Source of the DNA: Fagopyrum homotropicum
Lineage: Eukaryota; Streptophyta; Magnoliopsida; Caryophyllales; Polygonaceae
DNA length: 64,000 nucleotides
Assembly: GCA_033239125.1 (NCBI GenBank)
Contig: BSWB01000001.1
Span: 111,904,916-111,968,915 of the forward strand
Direction: 5' to 3'
Shown: piece after piece, positions 1 through 11,044 of the stretch
How positions within the stretch are numbered: position 1 is the first letter of the stretch
Layout: each line of letters opens with the position of its first letter
The notes under the pieces: model-generated
Told to the model about the DNA's origin: nothing
Databases searched by the model: none
The model's input: the letters and a program-made list of their open reading frames with translations, nothing else
Made by a program: the position numbers and the translations under genes

Positions 1-2
1 CC

Positions 3-1262
3 GACATTGTGAACTACTTAGTGTGTGAGGAAGTTCCTCCCGGTTTGACATATGCCCAAAGGAAGAAGTTCTTCAAGGATGTAAGGCACTACTATTGGAG
101 TGAACCACTTTTGTTCAAGAGAGGGCCGGATGGAATGTTTAGAAGATGCATACCGGAGGATGAGGTGGAGAGTGTGATCCGCCATTGTTATTCCTTGCCA
201 TGTGGAGGGCATGCTAGCTCACACAAGACATGTGCTAAAGTGTTGCAATCGGGCTTCTTTTGGCCAAGTTTGTTCAAGGATGTGCAAAGCTTTGTGGTAG
301 CTTGTGATGCTTGCCAAAGGACGGGCAACATCTCAAGGAGGAATGAGATGCCCTTGAATAACATACAAGAACTGGAAATATTTGATGTGTGGGGTGTGGA
401 CTTCATGGGACCATTCCCTTCTTCGTGTGGCAACCTCTACATCCTATTGGCGGTTGATTATGTATCAAGATGGGTGGAGGCAATCGCTTCTCCTACAAAT
501 GACGCCAAGGTTGTGGTGCGGTTCTTCAACCGAGTGATCTTTCCTAGGTTTGGAACACCAAGGGTGATCATAAGTGATGGAGGGAAGCACTTCACCAATA
601 GGAACTTTGGGGCACTTTTAGCTAAGTATGGGGTGACTCATAAGGTGGCAACACCTTACCATCCCCAAACTAGTGGCCAAGTGGAGATCTCCAACCGGGA
701 GATAAAGGGAATTCTTGAGAAGACGGTCTCTAGGACAAGAAAGGATTGGGCTATGAAGCTCGATGATGCCTTGTGGGCATATAGGACCGCTTTCAAGACA
801 CCAATTGGCACCACTCCCTACAAGTATGGCAAATCTTGCCACCTTCCGGTGGAGATAGAGCATAGAGCTTATTGGGCCATTAAGTAGCTAAATTTTGATC
901 TCAAGGAGGCGGGAGAGAAGAGGTTGCTCGATATGAACACCCTTGAAGAGATCCGGTTGGATGCTTATGAGAATGTCCGGATCTACAAGGAGAGGACCAA
1001 ACGGTGGCATGACAAGCGCCTCATCCCAAAGGAGTTGAATGAAGGCGACCTTGTCCTTCTCTTCAACTCAAGGCTGCGGCTTTTCCCCGGAAAGCTAAAA
1101 TCGAGATGGACCGGGCCATATGTGGTGAAGAAGATCTTTCCCCATGGAGCTATTGAGATAGGAGGGGAGCATTGTGGAAACTTTAAGGTGAATGGGCACC
1201 GTTTGAAGAAGTATATCCCGGGAGCTCCGGTGGATATGATTGCCCCACTTCACCTTGAGTAG
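3..1262 (+). pseudogene. Element H integrase (C-terminal part of pol), one nonsense codon
   Basis: This is retroviral-type integrase, which joins element cDNA to the host chromosome in the nucleus. The frame enters from the left edge. A His-Cys zinc-binding region (about 130-320, ending CDACQRTG) is followed by the catalytic D,D-35-E core: Asp near 399 in VDFMGPF, Asp at 576 in IISDGG and Glu at 684 in GQVEIS. The basic C-terminal domain runs to HLE and a TAG at 1260-1262. One internal stop, TAG at 885-887, replaces the Trp (WAIRWL) seen in copies A and G; the frame is otherwise continuous. Two codons are missing near 823 (TPYKYGK against TPYKLAYGK in A). It is a relic that kept all catalytic residues. 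Confidence 0.9.
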
Positions 1263-1276
1263 ACGCCCCCGAGTTT

Positions 1277-1322
1277 GGTCAAGCTAATGACCTTAAAAGA
1301 GCGATTGGTGGGAGGCAACCCA
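1277..1322 (+). promoter_or_regulatory. Tandem stem-loops after the pol stop (element H)
   Basis: Stem-loop 1 (1277-1292) is GGTCA, loop AGCTAA, TGACC. Stem-loop 2 (1309-1322) is TGGG, loop AGGCAA, CCCA. They start 14 nt after the pol stop and are 16 nt apart. The same pair at the same place occurs in elements A, B, D and E. The pairing is seen directly; the role is unknown. Confidence 0.65.
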
Positions 1323-2903
1323 TTGGTAACGTTTTTCCTTTCTCGTTTTGTTTTTGTTTTAGATTTTTTCTGTTTTTGTGTGTGTTTTTGTGTGTGCTTT
1401 GTGTGTGTTAGAGTCTTGGTAGCATTGGAAGCCTTGCTTGGCAAGTGAATGATGATGATGAACCCCTCATCAAATTGTGGGTGGAGCGGACGCGGAACTT
1501 GGACGGCTAGCGGTGCCTAGCGCGGGTCCCGACGCCTTGATGAATACTAAGAGCTCTCTACTATGGTTGATAGGATCATCCAACATCAATTCCACTTGAG
1601 AATCCCAAATACCATAGCAAACCATTTTTACATTGTGAGAGCCTTCTTTCACTCTTCTTTACTTCATTTACACATTGGGGACAATGTGTTTCTAAGTATG
1701 GGGTGGGGTTTGCATGATACTTTGCATGATGAGCATCTAGGATAGTTTAATATTTTCACATGTCTTGCATTGTATATATTCATTTTGAAAATCCCATAAA
1801 AATTCAGAAAATTTAAAATTTTTTTGTGCTTTCTAGGTTTGGATATGACCCTAAGGATGAATCTTGTCTTGTGGATTGGCTATGGATGGCCTTATGTGTT
1901 AAATTGATAAATGCATATGTGGACTTGAAGTACTTCTCTTGAATCCCATGAATGATTTGTGATCATGATGTTTGCCTAGAATGGATTGAGTATTAAAGGT
2001 CGAAATTACATGCTAGTTCTTGCACATCATCTAGGAATGAGTGAGGCAATTCATCTTCCTCTAATGCTCATCTTGATCATGATTGTTTGAGCACCTCAAT
2101 TGATATAAATTTGACCTCTTTTGACCCATCCGGGAATAGGAGCATGTTAGTGTGTTGATGTGTGTGAAAAGCAAGTGTGGGGTGAAGATGTTGATGAAAG
2201 AATGTCATGAATAAAATGCTGAATTTGTTGTGAAAGTGTAGACAAAAACATAGGTTTGGGGACGTTGGCTTAGATGACAAGTAACTCGGTACACTTCACA
2301 TAATCGGGTGTTGGTGCCTTGCCAAAGTCAAATAAACCAATAGTCCTAACGAGCTTTGGTATGTGTGCCCGGTGTGGATGCACCTCGAAAAATAGAAAAA
2401 GCCCGAGGATGGCTAATCACCAAGGTTTCGGCTTTTGTACACCAATGCCATTGTCTCAAAAATAAGTGAAGAAAAAGAAAAGAAAGAAAAGATAGAGAAA
2501 AGTATACACTTGAGGGAAGTTGATCGAGGACAAGATTGTGGAGTTAGTTCCATTCCCGGATTAGCATCACATAGCCTAGAAAAATCCCCACCTAATCACA
2601 ACGTTTCTTGGCCTTTTAGTTCATAAGACCTTATGACCTATTTGCATGTTTTGTAAGACTTAGTAATCTAGATTGGATATGCTCTTGATCATCTTGACTT
2701 CTTCATCTTTACATTTCATTGCATGCTATCAAGTTAAGTGTAATTGTCTTTCCATGCTTTCATTTATTTGATACATAATTGCTTGTCCATTGCTATGAAA
2801 CATGACTATGAAGGTGATCCAATATTAGAAGCACAACTTCAAAAAGATTTTGCCATTTTTCTACATACATAAATCATGTCATCTCATAGTCTATAGTTGG
2901 GAA
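1323..2903 (+). other. Element H 3' noncoding region
   Basis: Between pol and the 3' LTR there are 1.6 kb with no credible coding frame. It begins with a pyrimidine-rich and TG-repeat stretch (1330-1415). A GC-rich patch lies at 1485-1545. A block at about 2230-2420 is recognisably shared with family I elements B and E. Unlike families I and III, there is no third ORF here. Confidence 0.75.
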
Positions 2904-2942
2904 TTTGCTCGGGGACGAGCAAACCTTAAGTATGGGGTATTT
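2904..2942 (+). promoter_or_regulatory. Pre-LTR stem-loop and polypurine tract (element H)
   Basis: The stem TTTGCTCG / CGAGCAAA with loop GGGA (2904-2923) is followed 19 nt later by the LTR. The purine-rich AAGTATGGGGTATTT just before the LTR is the presumed primer for plus-strand DNA synthesis. Equivalent hairpins with changed but still paired stems are at 11027-11044, 17374-17392, 36084-36103 and 47570-47590. Confidence 0.7.
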
Positions 2943-3378
2943 TGATAACACGATTTATGACTTAGGTTTAGGTAATCATTTAGATAGATTTCTCACTCAT
3001 TCATGCATGGTTTAGCACTAGTTCACGACGTTTGCACTCAATTCACATATTTTGTCGAGATAGACGTCTACACGGACTTGTGCATTGCTTTGTAGGTATT
3101 TTGGGAGATTTAGGAGCTAAATCGATACGTTTGAGGATCGTTCATCAAGACGACACACCCTCGGACTCATTAGGATGCAAGCTAGAGGCTAATGAGGACT
3201 CATGGAACCTTGCCAACACAAGCCATGCACCGAATCGAAGCTTAATGATCAAAGGCAAAGCTGAAGGTCCAAATCACGGTTCACTGGAAGTCCACGGCCG
3301 TGGAACTGCCCGTGGATTTTGCCAGGTTTTCGTGACAGCTGTGCCACGATCTCTTGGCCAGCTCTTGCAAAGTTGTAG

Positions 3379-3386
3379 TATAAAAG
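3379..3386 (+). promoter_or_regulatory. TATA box of element H LTR
   Basis: TATAAAAG lies 436 bp into the LTR, the only good TATA match there, so U3 would be about 0.46 kb and most of the LTR would be transcribed R/U5. This is inferred from sequence only. Confidence 0.5.
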
Positions 3387-4052
3387 TGGTCCTGCATTGG
3401 CTGAGAGAATCATCTTGGAGCAGCTCCCCATTATCCACTATCATCCAATCAAAATATTCTCTCAACAAGAAGATTCTTGGAAGAAGGAGGTAGAAGGAAG
3501 CTACCATTGGAGGAAGAGCTTCATTGGAGAAGAAGAAGAACACACCATTGATAGACTTTGATAGGTTTGTAGTGAAGGATTTCGGAATCGATTCCTAGAG
3601 TTGTATGAACCATTTAAACCTTCTTTAAGAAGGGTTGTGAGTCATTCTAATTCTATTTTCAGCTTGGTTTTGTTTACTTCACTTCTTCATCTCTTTATCT
3701 TCATTACCTTGCAAATGGAAGCCATGATTTTATGTTTGATGATTTTGATTGCTATGATGAATGTTGTAGGCTAAATAGATGTGATTCTAGGGTAAGGAAG
3801 GAATGATTATGGCTAGGACTATGATCGGATGGACTTAGATTAGCCTTTGGATGACTCACTTGCTTGGATGTCGCCTCTGTTAGGATCCACGGTTTGTTCT
3901 AGCCAAACCACGGCCGTGGAAGTGGTAGAACACCCCGTGATTCTCCCTGGTTCGATGGATCTAGCTTTAGATTGTTAGAATGTTGAAATCCTAGTGTTTG
4001 TTGAGTTAAAACTATCCTAGGGTGACCTAGTGTTAGCAACTAAGTGTTAGGA

Positions 4053-4313
4053 GAGACTTACCCGGTAATCCTTACTCTTAGGTTCCAAAGATGACAAACT
4101 CTAGGTAGTGGTGAGCCTCATAAGCCGCCATTGGACTAAGTGTTCTAGGATAGTTGCTTAGGATTAACCCTTTCGAGACTTACCCGGTAAGAATAGGTTA
4201 GATCTCTAGGTGACAATCCGGTTGTGTAGAATTCCGTCCCTTAGGTTCTTAGAGATTTACCCGGTGATGAGATCTTAGGGATGGACTAGTGGACCATGAG
4301 ACTTACCCGGTGA
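4053..4313 (+). repeat. Four GAGACTTACCCGGTRA boxes in the H LTR
   Basis: Copies are at 4053-4068, 4175-4190, 4252-4267 (one change) and 4298-4313. The core TTACC-C-GGTAA is self-complementary around a central C. The same boxes occur about four times in every family I and II LTR here, downstream of the TATA box. Confidence 0.75.
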
Positions 4314-4771
4314 TTGATCCCAATCTAGAAACACTCACTCCCAACATATTTTAGTTAATCCAAGGAATGATTATATAGCTTGAGTCTTATGCCATAACCG
4401 GACTTTCCAACCCTTAGAATCCGCTTTTCTATCTTTGATCTATATCTCGTGTTTAGCTTGTTTGTTTGTGTTGATTTGTTAGCATAGTTGATTATTATAT
4501 TTCGCATGATTTGTGATCTTTGATTGATCACCTAAAAACCAACCAAAAACATTGAGTTTTCCATTTCTTTATTTCTCTCTCTTTTCTTATCCTAGATCTT
4601 TACTAAACTTGATCATAAATCGAATCAATCTCACCTTAGTCTTTGTGTTCGACCTCGGAATACTATCCCTACTACAAACGACCTGTACACTGCGGGTTCG
4701 CTAGGAGTTAGGATATATATAACGAGAATATAAATTTAAAACCCATTGCGTATCACATCTTGAGCGTAACA

Positions 4772-5473
4772 TTGTCAATTAACAAACAACCAACAAGCGA
4801 TGATATCAAAGATGATGTAATAACCAGGTAAAGAAATTGCGGATTCTAGAGATTTAAGCAGCCAGTTGTAGTTCCGACTCAAGATCTCAAAGGATAACGT
4901 CGACAAAGCTGAGGTTTGAAAATGGAAGGCGTTTCTAAGGTGAGAATAGATTACCGGGTAAGTCTCACTAGTCACTATCCCAAACCAAAGATCCTCTCAC
5001 CGGGTAAGTCTCAAGGTACTAAGGAAAGGAACTATAATCTCAAACTAACACACCATCCAAGGAAATAGAATCAACCTTTACCGGGTAAGTCTCAGACTAA
5101 CTCTTAAATATGGGATGAAGGCACACTCAAACCCCAATAAAGGATAAACCTTTATTACCTATCACTTATGATCTTGGGTAAACTAGCAAAGGAATCACCG
5201 GGTAAGTCTCATCCTAGGCTTGCATTGAACCAGGAAATGTATAACAAGGATAGGATTTGGCAAACTGGAATCTTAACTCAGATAAGGATCTGGAAAGGAT
5301 TCACCTCGTTCAGTTATATTCCATCCAACCGAGATATTCAATGACTGACCGAGGTGTTCGTCGGCTAAGGTAAAGGCTCGAGCTTTCAAGGTCCACTGGG
5401 GTAAAGATCATTTTATCATAGTCTTTCCCACAACTTTCAGCCAATCACCCTAGAATCGCATAAAGAACTTATC
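4772..5473 (-). repeat. Element E 3' LTR, part left of the D insertion
   Basis: This matches the E 5' LTR from about 59388 to 60011 and, in reverse complement, the B and F LTRs. It is truncated on the left by H. It carries four reverse-strand CTTACCCGGTAA boxes at 4951, 4997, 5078 and 5195. The LTR resumes at 49140 after element D. Confidence 0.9.
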
Positions 5474-7001
5474 TGATAGGTGATAGAATCACTATCAATT
5501 AGGGTAGTTTTTAGAGTTTTTTTTATTGCATTAGTGTCGGTTTATGCTACTAACTCCTTGGTCCAGAAGAAGAAGATCAAAAGAAGCTAAAGAAGGAGTT
5601 ATAAGCACTTAGGAGTGAAGATCGATCACGAAGCAAAGCTTCTGTTGCCTCACCGCCCCATCGGGTCCTTGCAGCCGCCCCTACGGATGACGCTTTCCAC
5701 TGGAGCGCTCCCTGCGCCTCCACCAGCGCCAACCATGAAGCGTGTCACCGCCCCTGCGCCACTCCTTGGCGCCCCCGCGGTGACCTACCCTGAAGAAATG
5801 AAGACCAGCTTTCTTGCGTCTCCCACTGTGCCTCTGCCTGCGCCTCAACCTAGGAGCTGGAAAGCGAAGAGACTATGTCACCACCCCTTGCGTCGACATA
5901 GGGACGCCCCGGCGGCTTGGCATAAAAAACGTCAAGAAGGCAAAAGGTCAGACGTTGAAGTGCATTAATGATCCGCCCCAGCGGAATTGTGTAGCCGCCC
6001 CAGCGGCTTTGAAGAAGATCATCCGATTCTGCCTAACCCGCCCCTATGGTTCCTGAAGGCCGCCCGTGCGGTTTAACGCCAGAAGCTTTACTCCGGCTGT
6101 TTACACCACCTTTATGGCATTTAAGGTGGCTGTTTTGGGCCGGCCATTTACTCCTATTTAGTGTCTTTTGTAGTATAAATAGGCTGTGGTTGATTGCTAG
6201 AATCATCCATCTTATCATCTTGTTAATCATCAAATTATCCACTTAGATTATCTTGCTACCTTGTAATGAGTTGCTAACTCCCTTGCTACATTGAGTTGGT
6301 TTGAAGCTGCTTTGTTACTTTGGTTGTAAGTACTTTATAATATAAGTTTTCATTCAGTAATACTTTGTTTTTCCTTGATCTCCATTGTCTAATTGCATGT
6401 TTACTATTGCTTGAGATTGATCACCTTAGGTTCTAAAGTGCATGCAAACAACTAGGATTAATAGGTTCCGGGTTCGGGTCTTTAATGTAGTAGCAACTTT
6501 AAGTAATAACGGGTTGTGATTACTTAAAGAAAAGGAACACAAATATAAAGATAAGTTTAACGGTTTTAATCTTCTCTTTATATACCTTAGTCTTTGTTTG
6601 AAAGCTAACCTGCTATTTGTTCTTGTAGGTTTACGGAACTTTAACCTGTTAAGTTGTGTTGATGCCGGTTGGCTCAACACATATATACGATCGAGACGAG
6701 AGATTATTTGAAAACTTGTAAAAGGAACTCACCAAAGTAGCAATTGAATGCTTAGAATCAACCTAGTGTAGATTCATCCATTATTGTCTTACTTGTCGCT
6801 TTTATCGTTTTCATAAGTTTTTGTGCATCAATCCAACCAAACCCCCCCTTTGTGTCACTTGTCATTATAATCGATAATTGCATCTAAAACACCGTAACTC
6901 TCTTGGGTTCGACCCTTACTGAATCACTATACTTGTTCTTAGTGCTAAGTCGGGATTTACTTTTGATTGGGTATAGACGGCCATAGAAATACCTTCGGTC
7001 A
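5474..7001 (+). repeat. Element D 5' LTR (family III)
   Basis: TGATAGGTGATAG...CTTCGGTCA, closely matching 47611-49139. A TATA box is at 6174. Variants of the family-specific motif CCGCCCCTGCGG cluster upstream of the TATA at 5650-6070. The CTTACCCGGTAA boxes of families I and II are absent. Confidence 0.95.
6174..6183 (+). promoter_or_regulatory. TATA box of element D 5' LTR
   Basis: TATAAATAGG sits 0.7 kb into the LTR and is repeated in the 3' LTR at 48310-48319. It is a canonical plant TATA match; the transcription start would be about 30 bp downstream. Confidence 0.65.
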
Positions 7002-7006
7002 AAATT

Positions 7007-7024
7007 TGGCGCCGTTGCCGGGGA
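7007..7024 (+). promoter_or_regulatory. Primer-binding site, tRNA-Asp (element D)
   Basis: TGGCGCCGTTGCCGGGGA, five bases after the LTR end, is the exact complement of the 3' end of plant tRNA-Asp including CCA. It primes minus-strand DNA synthesis. The same 18 bases occur in A, B and E. Confidence 0.93.
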
Positions 7025-7072
7025 GTTTTAGTGTTTTATTGTTATTATTGATTATTGGTTTGAACCATTTTT

Positions 7073-9179
7073 ATGGTTCAAACCCGTGCTACTAATTCCG
7101 GCTTTGCTTCTTTTGATCCAGAAATTGAGAGGACGCACATCCGGCAACGAAGACAACAACAACTTCAACAAGAGATGGCTGACCGTACTCTTCGTCAACT
7201 TACGCAATCCACCTTGGCTCAAAACCCTCTTGCGGTCGCTATACCGGCCCTAGGGGAAGGAGTAAACTTTGACCTCAAGCCGGGCCTCTTTCACTTGCTC
7301 CCATCCTTCCATGGGCTAAGTGGTGAGGATCCCATCAAGCACCTTGGGAAGTTCCATACTGTGTGTATGAGCATGAAGCCGGCCAAAATTACCGAAGAAT
7401 AGATCAAGATGAGGGCATTCGGCTTCACACTCAAAGATTCGGCGGATGATTGGTATTACCACCTTCCATCTGGGAGTATTGACACTTGAGAGAACCTTCA
7501 CAAAGCATTCTTGGAGAAATACTTTCCAGCTAAGAAAGCTAATAGCTTGAAGAAAGCTATAAGCAACATCGAGCAAGAGGCAACCAAAACTCTCTACGAG
7601 TACTTCGAAAGGTTTGCACGCCTCCGATCCAGCTGTCCTTTTCACGGATATTCAACTCAAGATTTAGTCTTGTACTTGTACAATGGATTTCTAGACAATG
7701 AAAGGAGGATCGTCGATGCGGCTTACGGAGGTAATATTCTTAACTCTACTCCTGACCTTACTTTTGAAAAGATACAGGAGCTAGCGGAAAGAACTCGGAA
7801 CTTTGGAAGGACCCCGGCTAAGAAAGGAGTTCATGCTGTGAGTTCCGGGAAGAGTGAGATTTCCACCGAGCTAGCGGAATTGAAGGAAATGGTGAAGAGG
7901 CTAACACTTATGGGAACACCGCAACAACTCAAAGCTTGTGGAGTTTGTGCTGACCCGTATCATCCAACGAACATGTGTCCACAAGTTCAGGATGACGATG
8001 CTGAAGTAAACGCAATGGGTTATGAACAACCACAACAGCAAAGACCTAGGAACGATCCCTATGCACAGAATTTCATGCCAAATTGGTGTGACCAACAGAA
8101 TTTTCGTTGGGGGGATCAACAAAACCAACAACAACAGCCCCGCCAAGGTAAGTACCACTCAACTGAAGATATGTTGCAGGTTTTGACTAAACACTTTGCT
8201 ACTCATGTCCAAACAACAGAATCTAGCATCAAGAACCTTGAGAAACAGGTTAGTCAAATGACGGAAGCTATTTCAAGGATCGAATCAAGGTTTTCCGGAG
8301 GATTGCCTTCCCAGACGTTTATAAACCCCAAGGAGAATGTTAGTGCCCTAACATTAAGGAGCGGGAAGCAAATCCAACAAGAACCAACGAAAGAATCACA
8401 AAGCAAACCTTCTGTCGTTTCTTCCGTACCCACAACCGCCCCTGCGGCTGCAGCTACGCCCAGCACAGAACGAACGACGCCCCTGCGGCTGGCTGCCCCC
8501 GCCCCTGCGGTGACAACCCCTGAGCCGCCCCTGCGCCTTCAAGTTGGCGCCCCTGTGGAAAACACAACAGAAGGTCCTACTGAAAAGGATACCTACGTCC
8601 GGCCTAACTTTCTGCCACTGTACTCCGAGAAGCCACCGGCTCCTTTTCCTGAAACATTGAAGGAGCGAAAAATCATAGAGGACAAGGACCTCTTTGAGAC
8701 TTTCTCTAAATGCGAGGTAAACATTCTCCTCCTAAAGTTGGTGAAAAGTATCCCTAAGTATGCTCGTTTTTTGAATGAACTTTGCACTATCAAGAGGAAT
8801 CAAAAGCTAAAGGGGAAACAGAAAGTGCAAGTGAGTGAACATGTGTCGGTAGTTTTCCAACGGAGAATGAACAAGAAGTGCAGCGATCCGGGCATGGTAA
8901 GCATTCCTTGTGTTATAGGGGAAACCCGCTTTGAGAAAGCAATACTTGATCTCGGTGATTCTATTAATGTCTTGCCATATTCGATTTATAAATCACTTGG
9001 CCTTGGGCCACTAATGGAAACTAGGATTGTAGTACAACTTGCTGATAGATCTAATGTGTACCTGAAAGGGATAATTGAAGATGTATTAGTGATTGTAGAC
9101 AACCTAATTTTTCCTGCTGATTTCTTTGTAATGGATATGGAAAATGACTCGCATGCTGCACCCATTCTGTTAGGTAGGC
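7073..9179 (+). pseudogene. Element D gag and start of protease, cut by element A
   Basis: Gag forms the particle and the aspartic protease processes the polyprotein. The start is ATG 7073 (MVQTRATNSG), 48 bp after the primer site. Two in-frame stops, TAG 7400-7402 and TGA 7488-7490, break the capsid-like region (FTLKDSADDWYYHLP), then the frame stays open to the insertion. A CCHC zinc knuckle, CGVCADPYHPTNMC, lies at about 7936-7977; no such knuckle is seen in the gag of families I and II. A Gln-rich stretch (8020-8150) and a proline and alanine-rich linker carrying CCGCCCCTGCGG motifs (8430-8560) follow. The protease active-site region reads DLGDS rather than the usual DLGAS. The frame is cut within ILLGRPF by element A and resumes at 41375. 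Confidence 0.9.
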
Positions 9180-11005
9180 TGTTACGCTAAGAAAGTGACA
9201 CGTAAAAGTCTTAAATTTATACTCGATATAGTTCTCCTAACTCCTAGCGAACCCGCAGTGTACGGGACGTTTTGTAGTAGGGATAGTATTCCGAGGTCGA
9301 ACACAAAGACTGAGGTAAAATTGAATCGATTAATGACTAAGGATAGTGTTGATCTAGGCTAAGAAAAGAGAAAGAAACAAATAAATGAAAATCTCAACAT
9401 TTTTGGGTTTGGTTTTGTGTGGTGATCAATCAAGAATCACAACGATATAAGAATGTAAAACAAACTAACAATCTAGCAAATAAACACAAACAAGCAATAC
9501 AAACACGAGGTATATAATCAAAGAGAGAAAATCGGATTCTAGGGGTTGGAAATTCCGGTTATGGCATAGGACTCAAGCTTCTAATCAACCTTGGATAAAC
9601 TATAGTATGTTGGGAATGAATGTTTCTCAAATAGGGTCAATTACCGGGTAGGTCTCATGATCCACTAATCCCGCTCCTAAGGTCCTATTACCGGGTAAGT
9701 CTCTAGGAGCCTAAGGTAGGGATATCTACACAAACCGGATGGTATTCTAGGGATCTAACCTCTCCTTACCGGGTAAGTCTCGGGAAGGCAAGTCCTAAAC
9801 ACCTATCCTAGCACACTCAGTCCAATAGCGGCTTGTGAGGCTCACTACTACCTAGAGTTCGTCATCTTCGGTATCTAAGAGCAAGAATCACCGGGTAGGT
9901 CTCTTCTAACACTTAGTTGCTAACACTAGGTCACCCTAGGATAGATTTAGCTTAACAAACACTAGGATTTCAACAATTTAACATCCTAGCACTTAGATTC
10001 ATCAAACAAGCAAGTTAGTCAAAATCACGGGTAGTTCATCAAGAACCACGGCCGTGGAATGTACTAGAACAAGCCGTGATTTACAATAGAGGCTAGGTTC
10101 GAGCAAACAATTCATCAAAAGGTACATCTAAGTCCATTCTATCATAATCCAAGCCATAACCATCTTTCCCTTACCCTAGAATCGTATCTATTTAGCCAAC
10201 AACATGCATCATCACAATCAAAGTCATCAAGCATAAATTCATGGAATCCATATCAAGAGGATGAAATGAAAGGGAGATGAAGCAAACAAACTAAGAAATC
10301 CAAGCTGAATATGAGTTCAAGAAAGACTTACAACCCTTCTAAAGAAGGTTCAATCGTTTCTTACAAACACTTGCAAAACGGCTTCACAAATCTCACTCAA
10401 AACTATGAAAAACTAAGAATTGTGTGTTCCTCTCTTCTTCTCCAATGGAACCTTTTCTTCTCCTCCAAGAGTAGCTCCAATCCTATCTTCCAATGAGAGA
10501 ATAAGTGTTGTTGAGAGTGCGGGAGAGAATGGAGTGATGGGGTCTCCCATAACAACTTGCAGGACCACCTTATATCCTCAACAAATTGCAAGAGTCGGCC
10601 ATGAAGATCGTGGGACAGCTGTCTGGGGAAAACCACGGCCCATTTCCACGCCCGTGGAAGTCCCAATGGCCGTGGTTTTGGTGCCTCAGCTTGTTTTGGA
10701 TCATTAAGCCACGATTTGGTGCATGGCATGCAGCAACAAGGTCCCATGTGTCCTCCTTAGCTCCTAACTTGCTTCCCAATGAGTCCGAAGGTGTGTCATC
10801 TCGAGGAATGATCCTCAAATGTATCGATTAAGCTCCTAAATCTCCCAAAATACCTACAAAGCATGCAAAAGCCCGTGTAGACGTCTATCTCGACAAAATA
10901 CATGAATTGAGTGCAATTGTCACGAACTAGTGCTAAACCATGCATGAATGAGCGGGAAAACTAGGTAAATGAGTGCCTAAACTAACATCATAAATTGTGT
11001 TATCA
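9180..11005 (-). repeat. Element A 3' LTR (family II)
   Basis: 1826 bp, nearly identical to 39540-41374; the 5' copy has 9 extra bases near 40983. Boxes complementary to GAGACTTACCCGGTAA are at 9641, 9688, 9766 and 9888, and a CCACGGCCGTGG palindrome is at 10046. Half-sites of that palindrome cluster at 10632-10676. Confidence 0.95.
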
Positions 11006-11044
11006 AAAATACCCCATACTTAAGGTTTGCTCGTCCTCGAGCAA
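11006..11044 (-). promoter_or_regulatory. Polypurine tract and pre-LTR stem-loop (element A)
   Basis: In the element's sense the stem TTGCTCG / CGAGCAA with loop AGGA (11027-11044) is followed by CTTAAGTATGGGGTATTTT and the LTR. The distance from stem to LTR is 21 nt. Confidence 0.7.

Larger units (their letters stand above)
1..4771 (+). mobile_element. Element H: 3' part of a family II Athila-like retrotransposon
   Basis: The plus-strand integrase end, long 3' noncoding region, polypurine tract and complete 3' LTR of a Ty3/gypsy element are present; gag, protease, RT and the 5' LTR lie left of the window. It belongs with A and G: the LTR starts TGATAACACGATT and the integrase is nearly the same. 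The LTR ends at 4771 and the next base is the interior of a family I LTR (element E), so H inserted into E's 3' LTR. The matching duplication is outside the window. Confidence 0.93.
2943..4771 (+). repeat. Element H 3' LTR (family II)
   Basis: This 1829-bp repeat runs TGATAACACG...GCGTAACA and is homologous to the A LTRs at 9180-11005 and 39540-41374 on the other strand. It holds a TATA-like TATAAAAG at 3379, two CCACGGCCGTGG palindromes (3292, 3908) and four GAGACTTACCCGGTAA-type boxes (4053, 4175, 4252, 4298). Confidence 0.93.

Noticed and set aside
1485..1545. GC-rich patch (also 12420-12480) as a CpG island or structured RNA
   Set aside because: Shared by A and H simply by descent; I could not find a convincing extended pairing, and no gene starts nearby.
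8593..8793. Antisense ORFs across gag and pol (many, 60-150 codons)
   Set aside because: Each overlaps a recognised gag or pol domain on the other strand and has no independent support.
10311..10496. A 61-codon ORF (MSSRKTYNPSKEG...) repeated almost identically at 40671-40856
   Set aside because: It lies antisense within the two LTRs of element A; the duplication is that of the LTR. H's LTR does not support the frame.
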